The notes beneath the pieces were generated by a model. The model was given only the letters and a program-made list of their open reading frames with translations, made no database searches and was not told where the DNA came from. Shown one piece after another: positions 35,377 to 43,805 of a stretch of 64,000 nt of DNA. Every line of letters starts with the position of its first letter. The stretch's first letter is position 1. The stretch covers positions 62,001 to 126,000 of the forward strand of contig JBFXEJ010000002.1 in assembly GCA_050180235.1 (NCBI GenBank), given 5' to 3'. A program made the translations under genes and the position numbers. Source of the DNA: JAABRU01 sp050180235. GTDB lineage: Bacteria; Desulfobacterota; Desulfobacteria; Desulfobacterales; Desulfococcaceae.

Positions 35377-36146
35377 TTGGCATACTGGATTCAGGAATCG
35401 GCGGACTTACAGTGGCCCGGCATGTGGCAGATTTGCTGCCGGAATATGACAAAATCTATTACGGTGACACTGCCCGCAGCCCGTATGACAATAAAAGTCT
35501 GCCTCTGATAAAAAAGTATGCACAGGAAGGAATTGCATTTCTCATGCAACAGGGCGCAGAAATCATTTTAATTTCATGCCACTGCATGGCAGCCGCGCTG
35601 GCCGGAGAGACTTTCAGCATTCCGGTGCTGAATGTGATTTCTCCGGCTTCGGCCCTTGCAGTAAAGCAGTCCCGAAAAGGACAAATTGGAATTATCTGCC
35701 CCCGTGCTGTTGCAGAAAGCCGGGTATATGAACAGAAAATCCGGGACATCAGCCCTGATGCAAAAGTGTATACCGAAACAGCGCATCTTCTGCCGCATAT
35801 GGTGGAAGAAGGATGGTTCAGACGGCCTGAAACCAATATGATTATCAAAAAATACCTGCACCCGCTCAAGGTCCGGCAGATGGACACTTTGATTATGGGA
35901 TGCGGACATTACCCGGTATTTGGCAGCATCATTGCACAGAAAAGCGGAAAACGGGTAAAGGTGATCGATCCCTCTGCCGCAATTGCCGCAGAACTGAAAA
36001 CCTTTCTTTCCGCTCATCCGGAACTGGATGAAAAACTGCCCAAAAACGGAAATTCACGCTTTTTGGTATCAGATCTGACCAATCATGTGCAGAAAAGTGC
36101 GAAACTGATTTTTGGCAGGAATATTCTTCTGGATATTCAGAGATGA
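35373..36146 (+). CDS. murI: Glutamate racemase-like protein with divergent active-site motifs
   Basis: The 257-residue protein follows the Asp/Glu racemase fold: LDSGIGGLTVARH, YYGDTARSPYDNKS, a first cysteine in LISCHCMAAA (normally ACNTASA) and a second in MGCGHYPVF (normally GCTHYP). Both catalytic cysteines are kept, but the neighbouring N, T and T that bind substrate carboxylate are H, C and G, and YGxxS is YDNKS. It may supply D-glutamate for peptidoglycan, or act on another amino acid. Gene position at the end of the dnaX-recR operon fits a housekeeping role. The symbol reflects family, not proven activity. Confidence 0.75.
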   Translation: MIGILDSGIGGLTVARHVADLLPEYDKIYYGDTARSPYDNKSLPLIKKYAQEGIAFLMQQGAEIILISCHCMAAALAGETFSIPVLNVISPASALAVKQSRKGQIGIICPRAVAESRVYEQKIRDISPDAKVYTETAHLLPHMVEEGWFRRPETNMIIKKYLHPLKVRQMDTLIMGCGHYPVFGSIIAQKSGKRVKVIDPSAAIAAELKTFLSAHPELDEKLPKNGNSRFLVSDLTNHVQKSAKLIFGRNILLDIQR

Positions 36147-36220
36147 ATATTATCCCGGATATGCAGAGGTTGACAGTTTTCAAATTCAAATCTTAAAGAA
36201 TGAGAAAATGAGGTATCAAT

Positions 36221-37504
36221 TTGGAAAAACTGATATTAAATATGGTTAAAACAAAAAAATACAAAAATCTGTCAATGGAGAATGGCATTGCATTGTCACA
36301 TCTGAATATCCTGATCGGCCCAAATGGATCAGGCAAAAGCAATTTTATAAATATATTGGAATTTCTGAAGAACAGTGCTATTTCCACCACTGATGAAAGC
36401 CGATCTTCCAGCCAGTTTGAAAATGCTGTTTCGCTTCTTGGTGGAACAAAAATATTAAACAAATCAAATGGATTTCCCCAAACTGTCAACTTTGCCTATC
36501 ACTTCTCTCCGACATCTGATTTTGAAAAGGGTTTAAAACTTGATTTGAGTCTTTTTGCAGGGGCAAAAGATTCAAAGATAACTATCTCCGAAGATAATTT
36601 GTCGGATGCCATCGTTACTCGTAAAAGCCCTTTTTACTATTATAAATTTCATGACATAAAAACTGGAACAGGGGTTGTTTCCGTCTGGAATGATACTTCT
36701 GAACAGTCATCGCATTTTGAGCGCGTTGAAAACGTGCCCAACAATTCACTTGGACTTGGCATTGTTCATGATCTTTTGGAAAAGAGTGAAAATCCGCCTC
36801 AAAGAACACCTGTTTACAAAGTTCGCAGGCTTGTTCTGGATTATATAAAAAGATGGCATTTTTATAATGCCAATCACATGAATCTGGATACCATAAGGAC
36901 TTCAGAACCAAAAATCGGTTCCAGCGATATATTTCTTGCCCCGTCAGGGAACAATCTGGCTATTGTAATAGAAAACCTTATTCAGCAGAACATAGATTTT
37001 GAAGACAGCCTGAATTATGCCATGAAATCCATACTGCCAATTACAAGAAGGCTGCGGCCTGTCAGAACAGGTCTTATGACCGTAAATATGGAATGGCATT
37101 TTGAGGGTCTGTCAGACTGTTTTTATTTGAATGAAATGTCAGACGGTACTGTACGGATGCTGTGCTGGGCAACGGTACTGTTATCACCAAATCCGCCTTC
37201 CCTGCTTGTAATAGATGAACCTGAACTTGGCATACATGCTGCATGGCTGCCTGTTCTTGCAGAATGGATAAAAAGAGCATCGGAAAAAACGCAGGTTATC
37301 ATAACCACACACAGCCCTGATTTATTGGATTATTTTACAGACTGCCTGCAAAATGTCTTCCGTTTTTCTGCTGAAAACAATCGGATGAATTTTTCAATAA
37401 CCCCCTTATCCCATGAAATGCTTGCAGAAAGACTCAGGGAAGGATGGAAACTGGGCGATCTGTACCGTACCGGAGACCCAAGTGTGGGAGGCTGGCCATG
37501 GTGA
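36221..37504 (+). CDS. AAA/ABC-type ATPase (OLD/RecF-like), probable defence partner 1
   Basis: I use the TTG at 36221 (GAGG seven bases upstream); an ATG at 36242 would remove seven residues. The product is 427 residues. Walker A is GPNGSGKSN from G33, the middle is a coiled insertion with little conservation, the signature-like LNEMSDGTVRML is followed by Walker B LLVIDEPELGIHA (D332, E333), and then TTHSPDLLDYF. This is the ATPase part of the OLD/SMC-like families. The stop overlaps the start of the next gene (ATGGTGA), and together they form a two-gene unit of ATPase plus DUF4276 protein. Such pairs are common in defence islands. A second, broken copy lies at 39113-39510. Confidence 0.8.
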   Translation: MEKLILNMVKTKKYKNLSMENGIALSHLNILIGPNGSGKSNFINILEFLKNSAISTTDESRSSSQFENAVSLLGGTKILNKSNGFPQTVNFAYHFSPTSDFEKGLKLDLSLFAGAKDSKITISEDNLSDAIVTRKSPFYYYKFHDIKTGTGVVSVWNDTSEQSSHFERVENVPNNSLGLGIVHDLLEKSENPPQRTPVYKVRRLVLDYIKRWHFYNANHMNLDTIRTSEPKIGSSDIFLAPSGNNLAIVIENLIQQNIDFEDSLNYAMKSILPITRRLRPVRTGLMTVNMEWHFEGLSDCFYLNEMSDGTVRMLCWATVLLSPNPPSLLVIDEPELGIHAAWLPVLAEWIKRASEKTQVIITTHSPDLLDYFTDCLQNVFRFSAENNRMNFSITPLSHEMLAERLREGWKLGDLYRTGDPSVGGWPW

Positions 37505-38211
37505 TATGGCTGTTCGCCGGTGGAGGTGAGGCTGAAATAAGAGGATTGGTTCCATTTTTGCAGAAACATTTTGCCAATTGCAGATTTGATCGCATGACAC
37601 CGGCAATTCGCAAACCCGGACCCAGACCGGGAAAAAGTCTCTCCGGATATGGAAAAACAGGAAAGAGTCTGGTGGCTGAAATCAGAGAACGTCTTTCCGA
37701 AGCATTGTCAAAAGGGGATAAATGCGACATCATACTGGTAATGGATGATCTGGATTGCAGAGACTGCAACAGACAAAGAAAGATATTTGAGAATGCGGTT
37801 AAAAGTGCGGGAAATTGCGATGATATTGACATATTTATCGGATTTGCGGCACCGGAACTGGAGTCATGGATTATCGCTGACTGGGATCATTCTGTCGGCG
37901 AGCATTCGGATTTCCGGGGAAAAAGATACCAGAGAATGAGACACTGGCTTGTCACAGAAAAGAAAATACCATTTGATGCTCCTGAAGCCTTCGGAACTTA
38001 CAATGCACAGCGGGATTGCTGTGACAGCAAACTGTCAGAGGCAATTATTGAATCCAGCATGATACATAAAGATGATGAAAATCTTCCACGCTATTCAAAA
38101 GCCTATCACACTCCATTGTTATTACAGAAAATGCGCCCTGACACAGTAAAGAGCAAATGTCCTATATTCAGGCAAATGTTCAATTTTTTGGATGAAAAAT
38201 GTAACACATAG
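37498..38211 (+). CDS. DUF4276-like (TOPRIM-related) protein, probable defence partner 2
   Basis: From the ATG at 37498 (GGGAGG before it) the protein is 237 residues. It opens with IWLFAGGGEAEIRGLVPFL, where the family usually has E-G-x-T-E, and has the acidic block ILVMDDLDCRDC and the family-typical FAAPELESWIIADWD (about 118-132). The acidic residues are arranged like the metal site of TOPRIM nucleases, which fits pairing with an OLD-like ATPase. The first glutamate motif is altered (GGGEAE), so metal binding needs checking. The seven-base overlap with the ATPase gene suggests a stoichiometric complex. Confidence 0.7.
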   Translation: MVIWLFAGGGEAEIRGLVPFLQKHFANCRFDRMTPAIRKPGPRPGKSLSGYGKTGKSLVAEIRERLSEALSKGDKCDIILVMDDLDCRDCNRQRKIFENAVKSAGNCDDIDIFIGFAAPELESWIIADWDHSVGEHSDFRGKRYQRMRHWLVTEKKIPFDAPEAFGTYNAQRDCCDSKLSEAIIESSMIHKDDENLPRYSKAYHTPLLLQKMRPDTVKSKCPIFRQMFNFLDEKCNT

Positions 38212-38486
38212 CTTTTGCTGATGTTTCATGAAAACCATATTGACGGATACAATTTTTGTGACCTTTGTGCCAATACATTGTGTCCTTTGTGGTTAAATCC
38301 GGCAAAGCAGAAATGATAACTTATTTATTCCTATATTTTTTCCAGTTTTTGAAGAAACAAAACAGGAAAACCGCAGAATATCAAACCAGGAAAAACATAT
38401 GACAGTGGGTCAAATCTGGTTATGTACTGCCAAGATCTGAAAAACAGAAATAATCCATGAAAACCGCTTTGCACCGGAGATAAATT

Positions 38487-39110
38487 ATGACACAGCCATC
38501 AGATATTTTTGAAAAACATTGTCAGGATTACTGCCATCAGATGGCAAAAATCGATTTTGAGGCAGTTAAAAACACACTTGGAATTGAGCAGGACGGAGAA
38601 AAAATGTTTATTCCTTTTTTCAGCACGCGGTACGCTGTTTCAACTGCCGGAATAGCGGATATTTCAGGCAGTAAACCGGATTATGCGGCTTTTGTCATTC
38701 TTGCCAAATATATCCTTTTATGTCCTGATCAGCCATATCTGAATCCGGAATGGGTTTCCTTCAGGGATTTCAAAAGAACCTCACATTTTACCAATGTGAA
38801 TTTCTTTTCCAGCGACACCGAAAGAGCCATGGAAAAGCATTTTTCCGGCAGAATGAACAAACTGGAAAAAGCATGTGAAAAAATGGGAGGCATTCCGCAC
38901 AAGATGGAAACAGCATATGATTTGTCCATGCAGTTTCAGGCACTTCCACGTGTTTCACTTCTGCTGCTTTTCAATGACGGAGATGAGGAATTTGCTGCCA
39001 AAGGCACTGTTCTTTTTCAGAAACAGGCAGAATATTATCTTGATCCTGAATCTCTGGCCATTACCAGCGCTTTTCTTGTCAGAAGCCTGAAAATGATGAG
39101 TAAGGAATGA
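38487..39110 (+). CDS. DUF3786 domain protein
   Basis: The 207-residue protein matches the DUF3786 pattern: an N-terminal helical part, then VSFRDFKRTSHFTNVNFF, a GG in CEKMGGIPHKME, ALPRVSLLLLFNDGDEEFAAKG, VLFQKQAEYYLDPESL and a final ITSAFLVRSL helix. The domain is frequent in sulfate reducers and other anaerobes and sometimes fused to iron-sulfur or corrinoid-related proteins, but its function is unknown. The 275 bases before it carry no gene; they include a degenerate TTTGTGGTTAAATCC-type repeat also seen near 49.2 kb. Confidence 0.75.
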   Translation: MTQPSDIFEKHCQDYCHQMAKIDFEAVKNTLGIEQDGEKMFIPFFSTRYAVSTAGIADISGSKPDYAAFVILAKYILLCPDQPYLNPEWVSFRDFKRTSHFTNVNFFSSDTERAMEKHFSGRMNKLEKACEKMGGIPHKMETAYDLSMQFQALPRVSLLLLFNDGDEEFAAKGTVLFQKQAEYYLDPESLAITSAFLVRSLKMMSKE

Positions 39111-39112
39111 CT

Positions 39113-39510
39113 CAAAGCCTGATCAGCCCAAACGGATCATGCAAGAGTAATATGATATTGACAGATTTGTCGGATTTGCAGCAACGGAATTGAAGTCATG
39201 GATTATAACTGACTGGGATCATTCTGCTGCAGTCATCCTGATTTTCGCAAAAACAGAAGATATAAGCGAATGAGACACTGGCCTGGGACAGCCAAAAAAA
39301 ATCATTTAATGCGCCTGAATTATTTGGGATTTATGATACAAAACGGGTTCGCTGTAACAGCAAAATGTCAGATGCAATTATTGAATCCAGCATGATACAT
39401 AAAGATTATGAAAATCTTCCACGCTATTCAAAAGCCTATCACACCCCATTGTTATTACAGAAAATACGCCCTGACACAGTAAGAGCAAATGCCCCATACA
39501 GAAATGTTCC
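39113..39510 (+). pseudogene. Broken, internally deleted copy of the AAA/DUF4276 pair
   Basis: The DNA first matches the Walker A region of the intact ATPase (SLISPNGSCKSN against LNILIGPNGSGKSN). It then jumps directly to the C-terminal third of the DUF4276 gene (GFAATELKSWIITDWDHS, and SDAIIESSMIHKDYENLPRYSKAYHTPLLLQ), followed by stops. About 1.5 kb between these points is missing. This shows that a second ATPase/DUF4276 unit once stood here and decayed; the intervening DUF3786 gene lies between the two copies. Confidence 0.85.
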
Positions 39511-39582
39511 CCCTTCAGGACTTCTGCGGCAGTCCGGGAAAGAAAGCGGGAGACAGCACATACTGAACGTTTTAACAATATG

Positions 39583-39723
39583 TTAGGTGATTTCCATTAA
39601 TGATTATACCGTTTTTCGTAGGGCGGGCACGGCTTTTTGTGCCCGCCGTCCTGCTGAAACGGTGGGCACAAAAAGCCGTGCCCACCTACAATAATGGTAC
39701 ATTTTTTCATGGAAATCGCCTTA
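39583..39723. mobile_element. Palindromic MITE (GGGCACGGC family), copy 2
   Basis: TTAGGTGATTTCCATTAATG at the left and CATGGAAATCGCCTTA at the right flank the long GGGCACGGC...GCCGTGCCC hairpin. It is the reverse complement of the copy at 28877-29019, at high identity, which suggests recent movement. It abuts a TATACCGATTCGCCATTGG segment that belongs to another element family. Confidence 0.85.
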
Positions 39724-39860
39724 TACCGATTCGCCATTGGTTTTATACGATGCTGAACAGCAAATCCGGAGGAGTGCAAACTGAAAGTTTGCGACTTTTC
39801 AATGTGTTTCACTGCCAGATGCCAAACTTTCAGTTCTGCACTCCGGGAAATGGCATTGCC
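39722..39860. repeat. Partial element with TATACCGATTCGCCATTGG end and inner palindrome
   Basis: The left end matches the family seen at 49401-49528 (there inverted), including CAAATCCGGAGGAGT. Inside, GGAGTGCAAACTGAAAGTTTG (39769-39789) and CAAACTTTCAGTTCTGCACTCC are inverted repeats. No right terminus is evident, so it is truncated against the spoVR gene. Confidence 0.5.
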
Positions 39861-39878
39861 CTGATTTTAAACATGCTT

Positions 39879-41543
39879 TTAATCCATCACATACAGAATC
39901 CGTCTGCTCAGTTTCCGTTTTTCCATCGTATACAAGATCCTGTGCCACTGTATTTTCTGCTCCGGGACTTTATCTGCCGGGGCTGAAGGCCCGCTTATGG
40001 CATAAACACCGGCAGAAGACTGGGCAGGAGCAACTTCCGCAGTTTCCAACTGCACAGAGGCTCCCCACAGGTACTCAATGCCCATCATGGTATTGGCAAT
40101 AAACTCCTGCACCAAAGGTTTTTCCTCAAAGCGGTGAACCAGATAGAGTCTGCCTCCTGTGCTTTTTGCAGCATCCAGTTGAATATGGGGAGGATGATAC
40201 AGGGAATCAAAGATCATTTCCCGGTATTCTTCTGCTTTGCGGGATTTGACAAAATATTCCCATACCATTTTTTCCTGATTCATCCGTTTTCCCACCACAA
40301 AAAGATTGTGGCGATCCATGAAATCCTGATCCAGAAAGGTGTTGACAAAAAGAAAATCATCAAAATTTTCACGGAGTCTGAAAATGAATTCCCGGCCTTT
40401 TCCGGTCGCGGCATCATAGTCATCCCGCGTATGCGTATCCGTGATCCTCCGGAAATCAAAGGTGTAGTGCCCTTTGCCCGCCATTTCCTCAATAAAATAG
40501 AAAAGCCGCATTCCCAGAGCATAGGGATTGAGTCCCACACGGGGCATGGAGGTTACGCCTGCATTGACCCGTGCAAAATCCACTTCATGTCCTCTGATCC
40601 GGTCATCACTCATAAAAAGGGTTTCATGCCAGTAACTGGCCCATCCCTCGTTCATAATTTTGGTTCGGATCTGGGGCTGGAAAAACAGGGAGGTTTTGCG
40701 CACCACCTCGACAACCGATTTCATCCATCTGTTTTCCTCTTTGTTCAGAAAATCCGAATGATTGAGCAGATACTGCATCAGATCCTGTTCCGGTTCTGTT
40801 TTTTTCTCCATGCTTTTTTCAAAAACAGCACGGAAATGGGGATATTTTTTTTCCGCCTCCGCAAAAAATGTCTGCTCCCCGAACTGCTTTCCGTATTCCC
40901 GGATGCACTTGTTATACCGTTCTATTTCCTTGACATATTCACTTACATTCAATTTTTCCTGATTCTGCAGAAATATGTCAAAATAATAATCCATCCGTCT
41001 GGAACCCGTAGTAGTCGGGGGCTGATAATGCTGGGAAACTTCATGGTGATAGGCCACCAGATTGTCAATTCCCCTGGCAAACTCAATGACATAATCCACC
41101 TGATGCCCTTTTTCCGAGCGCAGTTTGGCAATCAGCCGTTTGTCCGACAGAGCCTGTCCGGTGAAATCGTATTCCCATGTATGGCGGAAATAGAGATTGT
41201 TCTGAAAAAAATCAATATGGCCCAGCACATGATAAAAAATCATGACATTGAGCCAGTCCGGATTGTTGTCATTATAGAAAGAAATGGGCGGACGGGTGTT
41301 GATGACGGTTTCATAGGGATTGCCGGGATAAAGCTCATATTTGCCTTTGCCTTTAAGCACTTCCACGTCATGAACCCAGTAGTCATACATCGTGGGAATC
41401 ATAACTTTGGGCGAAAGCTCTATCATGTCCCGGTTGGTCACGATATATTCCAGGCTTTCATCCTGAAAACGCAGCCCCGCTTCTCGCGCCCTTTCCTTGC
41501 ATCCTTCCATGATGATTTTGGCATGCTGATCAATGAGTTCCAT
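39879..41543 (-). CDS. SpoVR family protein
   Basis: The 554-residue protein matches SpoVR along its length: an N-terminal domain with PTMYDYWVHDVEVLKGKGKYELYPGNPYETVINTRPPISFYND, the histidine-rich MIFYHVLGHIDFFQNN, EKGHQVDYVIEFARGIDNLVAYHHEVSQHY, the GWASYWHE block, and GLNPYALGMRLF. The family is linked to spore cortex formation in Bacillus and to stress or stationary phase in non-sporulating bacteria; its activity is unknown. It follows the DUF444 gene by nine bases. The C-terminal ~60 residues (alanine/proline-rich) are unlike the rest of the family. Confidence 0.92.
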   Translation of the reverse strand: MELIDQHAKIIMEGCKERAREAGLRFQDESLEYIVTNRDMIELSPKVMIPTMYDYWVHDVEVLKGKGKYELYPGNPYETVINTRPPISFYNDNNPDWLNVMIFYHVLGHIDFFQNNLYFRHTWEYDFTGQALSDKRLIAKLRSEKGHQVDYVIEFARGIDNLVAYHHEVSQHYQPPTTTGSRRMDYYFDIFLQNQEKLNVSEYVKEIERYNKCIREYGKQFGEQTFFAEAEKKYPHFRAVFEKSMEKKTEPEQDLMQYLLNHSDFLNKEENRWMKSVVEVVRKTSLFFQPQIRTKIMNEGWASYWHETLFMSDDRIRGHEVDFARVNAGVTSMPRVGLNPYALGMRLFYFIEEMAGKGHYTFDFRRITDTHTRDDYDAATGKGREFIFRLRENFDDFLFVNTFLDQDFMDRHNLFVVGKRMNQEKMVWEYFVKSRKAEEYREMIFDSLYHPPHIQLDAAKSTGGRLYLVHRFEEKPLVQEFIANTMMGIEYLWGASVQLETAEVAPAQSSAGVYAISGPSAPADKVPEQKIQWHRILYTMEKRKLSRRILYVMD

Positions 41544-41552
41544 AATCTGTCC

Positions 41553-42932
41553 TTATTCTGAAATCAGGGTTTTGATTCCCTCAATGAGACGGGTTTCGTC
41601 TGCGTCCTTGCTGATGACATCCATACGGAGCAGATTGGCTTTTTCCTTGAGCAGTCCGGATTTGTCCAGATATTTTTCCACTTCTGTGCTTCCGGACCCC
41701 ACGCCGTGAGTGGCAATGGTGATGCCCACCCTGCTGGCATAGGTGATCATCTTCTGAATTTCCGGTATGGTTTCTTTGCCTTCCGTATCCCAGTCATCCC
41801 CGTCTGTACCGTGAAAAACATAAATATTGTAATCCCGTATCAGATTTTCCTCCTCCACAATTTTGTTGACCAGCCGGAAGGCCGAGGCCACCTTGGTTCC
41901 GCCCGCGACCTTGGAGTTGTAATAGGTGTAAAAATCCTTTACCTCTTTGGCCTCTGTGTCATGGAGAATAAAGCGGGATTCCACCTGCTTGTCATACTGA
42001 TACAGCAGCCAGCTATAGATGAGCACATGCTGGGAGACCACCAGTTCTGTGGGTTTGCCCATCATGGACCCGGAATAATCCCGGAGAAAAAAGACCATTG
42101 CCTGGGATTCATAATCCTTTTCCCTTGAGAGAATGCGGTAAATACGGTCACCCGGAGAAATGAGAAATCCTGTGGGATCAATATCCGCGACATCCGGAAT
42201 ATTGCCCAGATGAATATTGGTTTCCACGATATTGCGCAGAGTGGCTTTTTTGTCCAGAAACTGGCCGAAGCCCTTGTGCCGGTCTGTCATATCATAGGTA
42301 TATCGGGTCAGGGAGCGTTTTTTGCCCTTGTCTTTGAGATTGGGGAGCTGAAATTTTTCTGTAAGAAGTTTGCCCAGATCATACGCGCTGGATTCCATTT
42401 CATGGGGGCCGCCCTGACCTTCACCCGGTCCCGAGCCTGCTCCTTCCTGGGTGCGGATGGGTTCTTCACCTATGATTTCCCCTTCCTCCCCGTCACCGGA
42501 ACCTCCGGATTCTCCCCCCTCTTCCGGAGACTTGACACTGTCGTGGTAGAATTTTTCCTCCACAGTGGTGGGAACCACCACAATTTTGTCTTTTCCGCTT
42601 TTTCCGGGCTTGATCAGTCTGCCCACGCGGATTTTTCGCGGAAAACCGTCTTTTTCCCTGAGCTTGTCCCGCTCCAAAAGTTCATCCAGGGAACGGAGAC
42701 AGGTGGTATAAGTGAAATGGGGAAAAGACATATCCTGCAAAACAAAAAGATCTGCAAAGTCGTAGAGATTCCGGGGGGGAAGAAAAGGATGATCCGTGGT
42801 TTCATCAGCGGATCCATCCGGGATATCATGCGATTGCGGCCCGTCCATCTCCCGAAGGATGATGGCCTCCTGTTCTGCTGTAAGTCCCATTGCCCTGCGT
42901 TCTTCCAGATACTGCACAAGATTTTTTTTCAT
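41553..42932 (-). CDS. DUF444 family protein (YeaH-like, von Willebrand factor A fold)
   Basis: The 459-residue protein has an acidic, glycine-rich middle (about 150-200) and a C-terminal VWA-like domain with a complete metal-ion-dependent adhesion site: DYSGS (DxSxS), GGTKVAS and HGTDGDDW. Its N-terminus holds a positively charged segment. DUF444 is normally encoded in a three-gene set with the PrkA serine kinase and SpoVR. Here only SpoVR follows; prkA is not in the window upstream. The partners probably act together in stress adaptation. Confidence 0.9.
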   Translation of the reverse strand: MKKNLVQYLEERRAMGLTAEQEAIILREMDGPQSHDIPDGSADETTDHPFLPPRNLYDFADLFVLQDMSFPHFTYTTCLRSLDELLERDKLREKDGFPRKIRVGRLIKPGKSGKDKIVVVPTTVEEKFYHDSVKSPEEGGESGGSGDGEEGEIIGEEPIRTQEGAGSGPGEGQGGPHEMESSAYDLGKLLTEKFQLPNLKDKGKKRSLTRYTYDMTDRHKGFGQFLDKKATLRNIVETNIHLGNIPDVADIDPTGFLISPGDRIYRILSREKDYESQAMVFFLRDYSGSMMGKPTELVVSQHVLIYSWLLYQYDKQVESRFILHDTEAKEVKDFYTYYNSKVAGGTKVASAFRLVNKIVEEENLIRDYNIYVFHGTDGDDWDTEGKETIPEIQKMITYASRVGITIATHGVGSGSTEVEKYLDKSGLLKEKANLLRMDVISKDADETRLIEGIKTLISE

Positions 42933-43121
42933 GATCCGTTTCTTTCCTTTGCGGGTCAGTGTACGGTATGTGTATTTCCATAACTCATATTACGCACCGC
43001 TGTAATACCGATGAAAGCCGGTATCCGGAACGTCATCGAATTATCGGATTCCGGTTTTCGCATAAATGACGGAAGATACAATGATCTGCTGCTTTTTGAA
43101 AAGGCTGCATAACATCAGGTA

Positions 43122-43484
43122 TTAATATAAACTATTTCCCATTAGTCTCGTGAATAAATCAATTAATACGCTAGAAATTATGGCAATTATTATTGTAGCA
43201 GGGATTGCAGCTATAGACAGTTTTACAAGAAAAATAACCATAGACCAAAATGGCATTTTTATATCTGCAACAGTGACTTCCATGTTTTGCAATGTTATTG
43301 GCTGTTGCTTCTTTACTGGAGGGATATGAGGGGCAGACGCATATGACCGCCCATGACTCCGAAACGCATGCTGTTGCTTCTTTACTGGAGGAATATGAGG
43401 GGCAGACTCTACTGGTTGCTCACAATTCCAGCAGGAGTCAAACTGATCCTCAATTTCTTCGCCACATTTTTTACATTTCCACAT
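43122..43484 (-). CDS. Zinc-ribbon membrane protein (cassette-encoded)
   Basis: From the ATG at 43484 the protein is 120 residues: a zinc ribbon MWKCKKCGEEIEDQFDSCWNC at the very N-terminus (C4, C7, C18, C21), a linker carrying two copies of SAPHIPPVKKQQ 23 residues apart, and one or two hydrophobic C-terminal segments (IFLVKLSIAAIPATIIIAI). A frame up to 43559 exists, but the ribbon normally starts such proteins. It has the look of a small membrane-anchored zinc-ribbon protein of unknown role. A CATAACCAGTT-type boundary motif lies 40 bases upstream, as for two other accessory genes in the window. Confidence 0.6.
   Translation of the reverse strand: MWKCKKCGEEIEDQFDSCWNCEQPVESAPHIPPVKKQQHAFRSHGRSYASAPHIPPVKKQQPITLQNMEVTVADIKMPFWSMVIFLVKLSIAAIPATIIIAIISSVLIDLFTRLMGNSLY
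43302..43407 (-). repeat. 69-base tandem duplication inside the zinc-ribbon gene
   Basis: TGTTGCTTCTTTACTGGAGG recurs with almost identical flanks at 43302-43338 and 43371-43407. The period of 69 bases keeps the frame and duplicates the SAPHIPPVKKQQ linker. Confidence 0.8.
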
Positions 43485-43522
43485 ATTGCAAAATTTTCCT
43501 GATTTGTATGATTTTGGGGCAA

Positions 43523-43538
43523 CATAACCAGTTATTAT
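43523..43538. repeat. CATAACCAGTT-type boundary palindrome, copy 1
   Basis: CATAACCAGTTATTAT lies 40 bases before the zinc-ribbon gene. On the coding strand it reads ATAATAACTGGTTATG, with GTTATG as a possible attC right-end box. Counterparts are at 48071-48089 and 56855-56873. Confidence 0.5.
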
Positions 43539-43575
43539 ACATATCTTGATAACATTCATACTTCATATAATATTT

Positions 43576-43684
43576 CAACTTTGGTTTTTAGAAAACCGGA
43601 ACAGATCCCCATAACCCGGTTCCAAAATGCCTTTGGCTGATGATCAAAGCAATTTCTGTGCCGGAAAAAACAAAATTGGATCAG
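43576..43684. mobile_element. MITE, TGATCCAATTTTG family, copy 1
   Basis: Inverted ends CAACTTTGGTTTTT and AAAAAACAAAATTGGATCA enclose CGGAACAGAT...CCGGTTCCAAAATGCC and TCTGTGCCGG. Closely matching copies lie at 44401-44515 and 45377-45485. It sits just inside the start of a presumed gene cassette. Confidence 0.8.
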
Positions 43685-43704
43685 TATAGATTCTTTCTTT
43701 ATAA

Positions 43705-43797
43705 AACTAACTTTAAGTTCACCCGGCTCTGTCCGGTGCAACGACAAGGTAACCGGCGTGGGCGATAGCCCGCTTCCGGTTGACCGCTTGGTTAGAA
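43705..43797 (-). other. attC-like recombination site after the RelE-type TA pair
   Basis: Read on the minus strand from 43797: box TTCTAAC, arm CAAGCGGTCAACCGG, a GC stem-loop, arm CCGGTTACCTTG, then GTTGCAC at 43742-43736. The two arms pair as CAAG-GGT-AACCGG with single unpaired C residues on one side, the extrahelical-base pattern expected of integron attC sites. A second half site (CACCGG...CCGGGTG, then GTTAGTT) continues to 43705, so two sites may be fused. Directly preceded by the toxin stop codon. Confidence 0.6.
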
Positions 43798-43805
43798 TAT
43801 TGATT

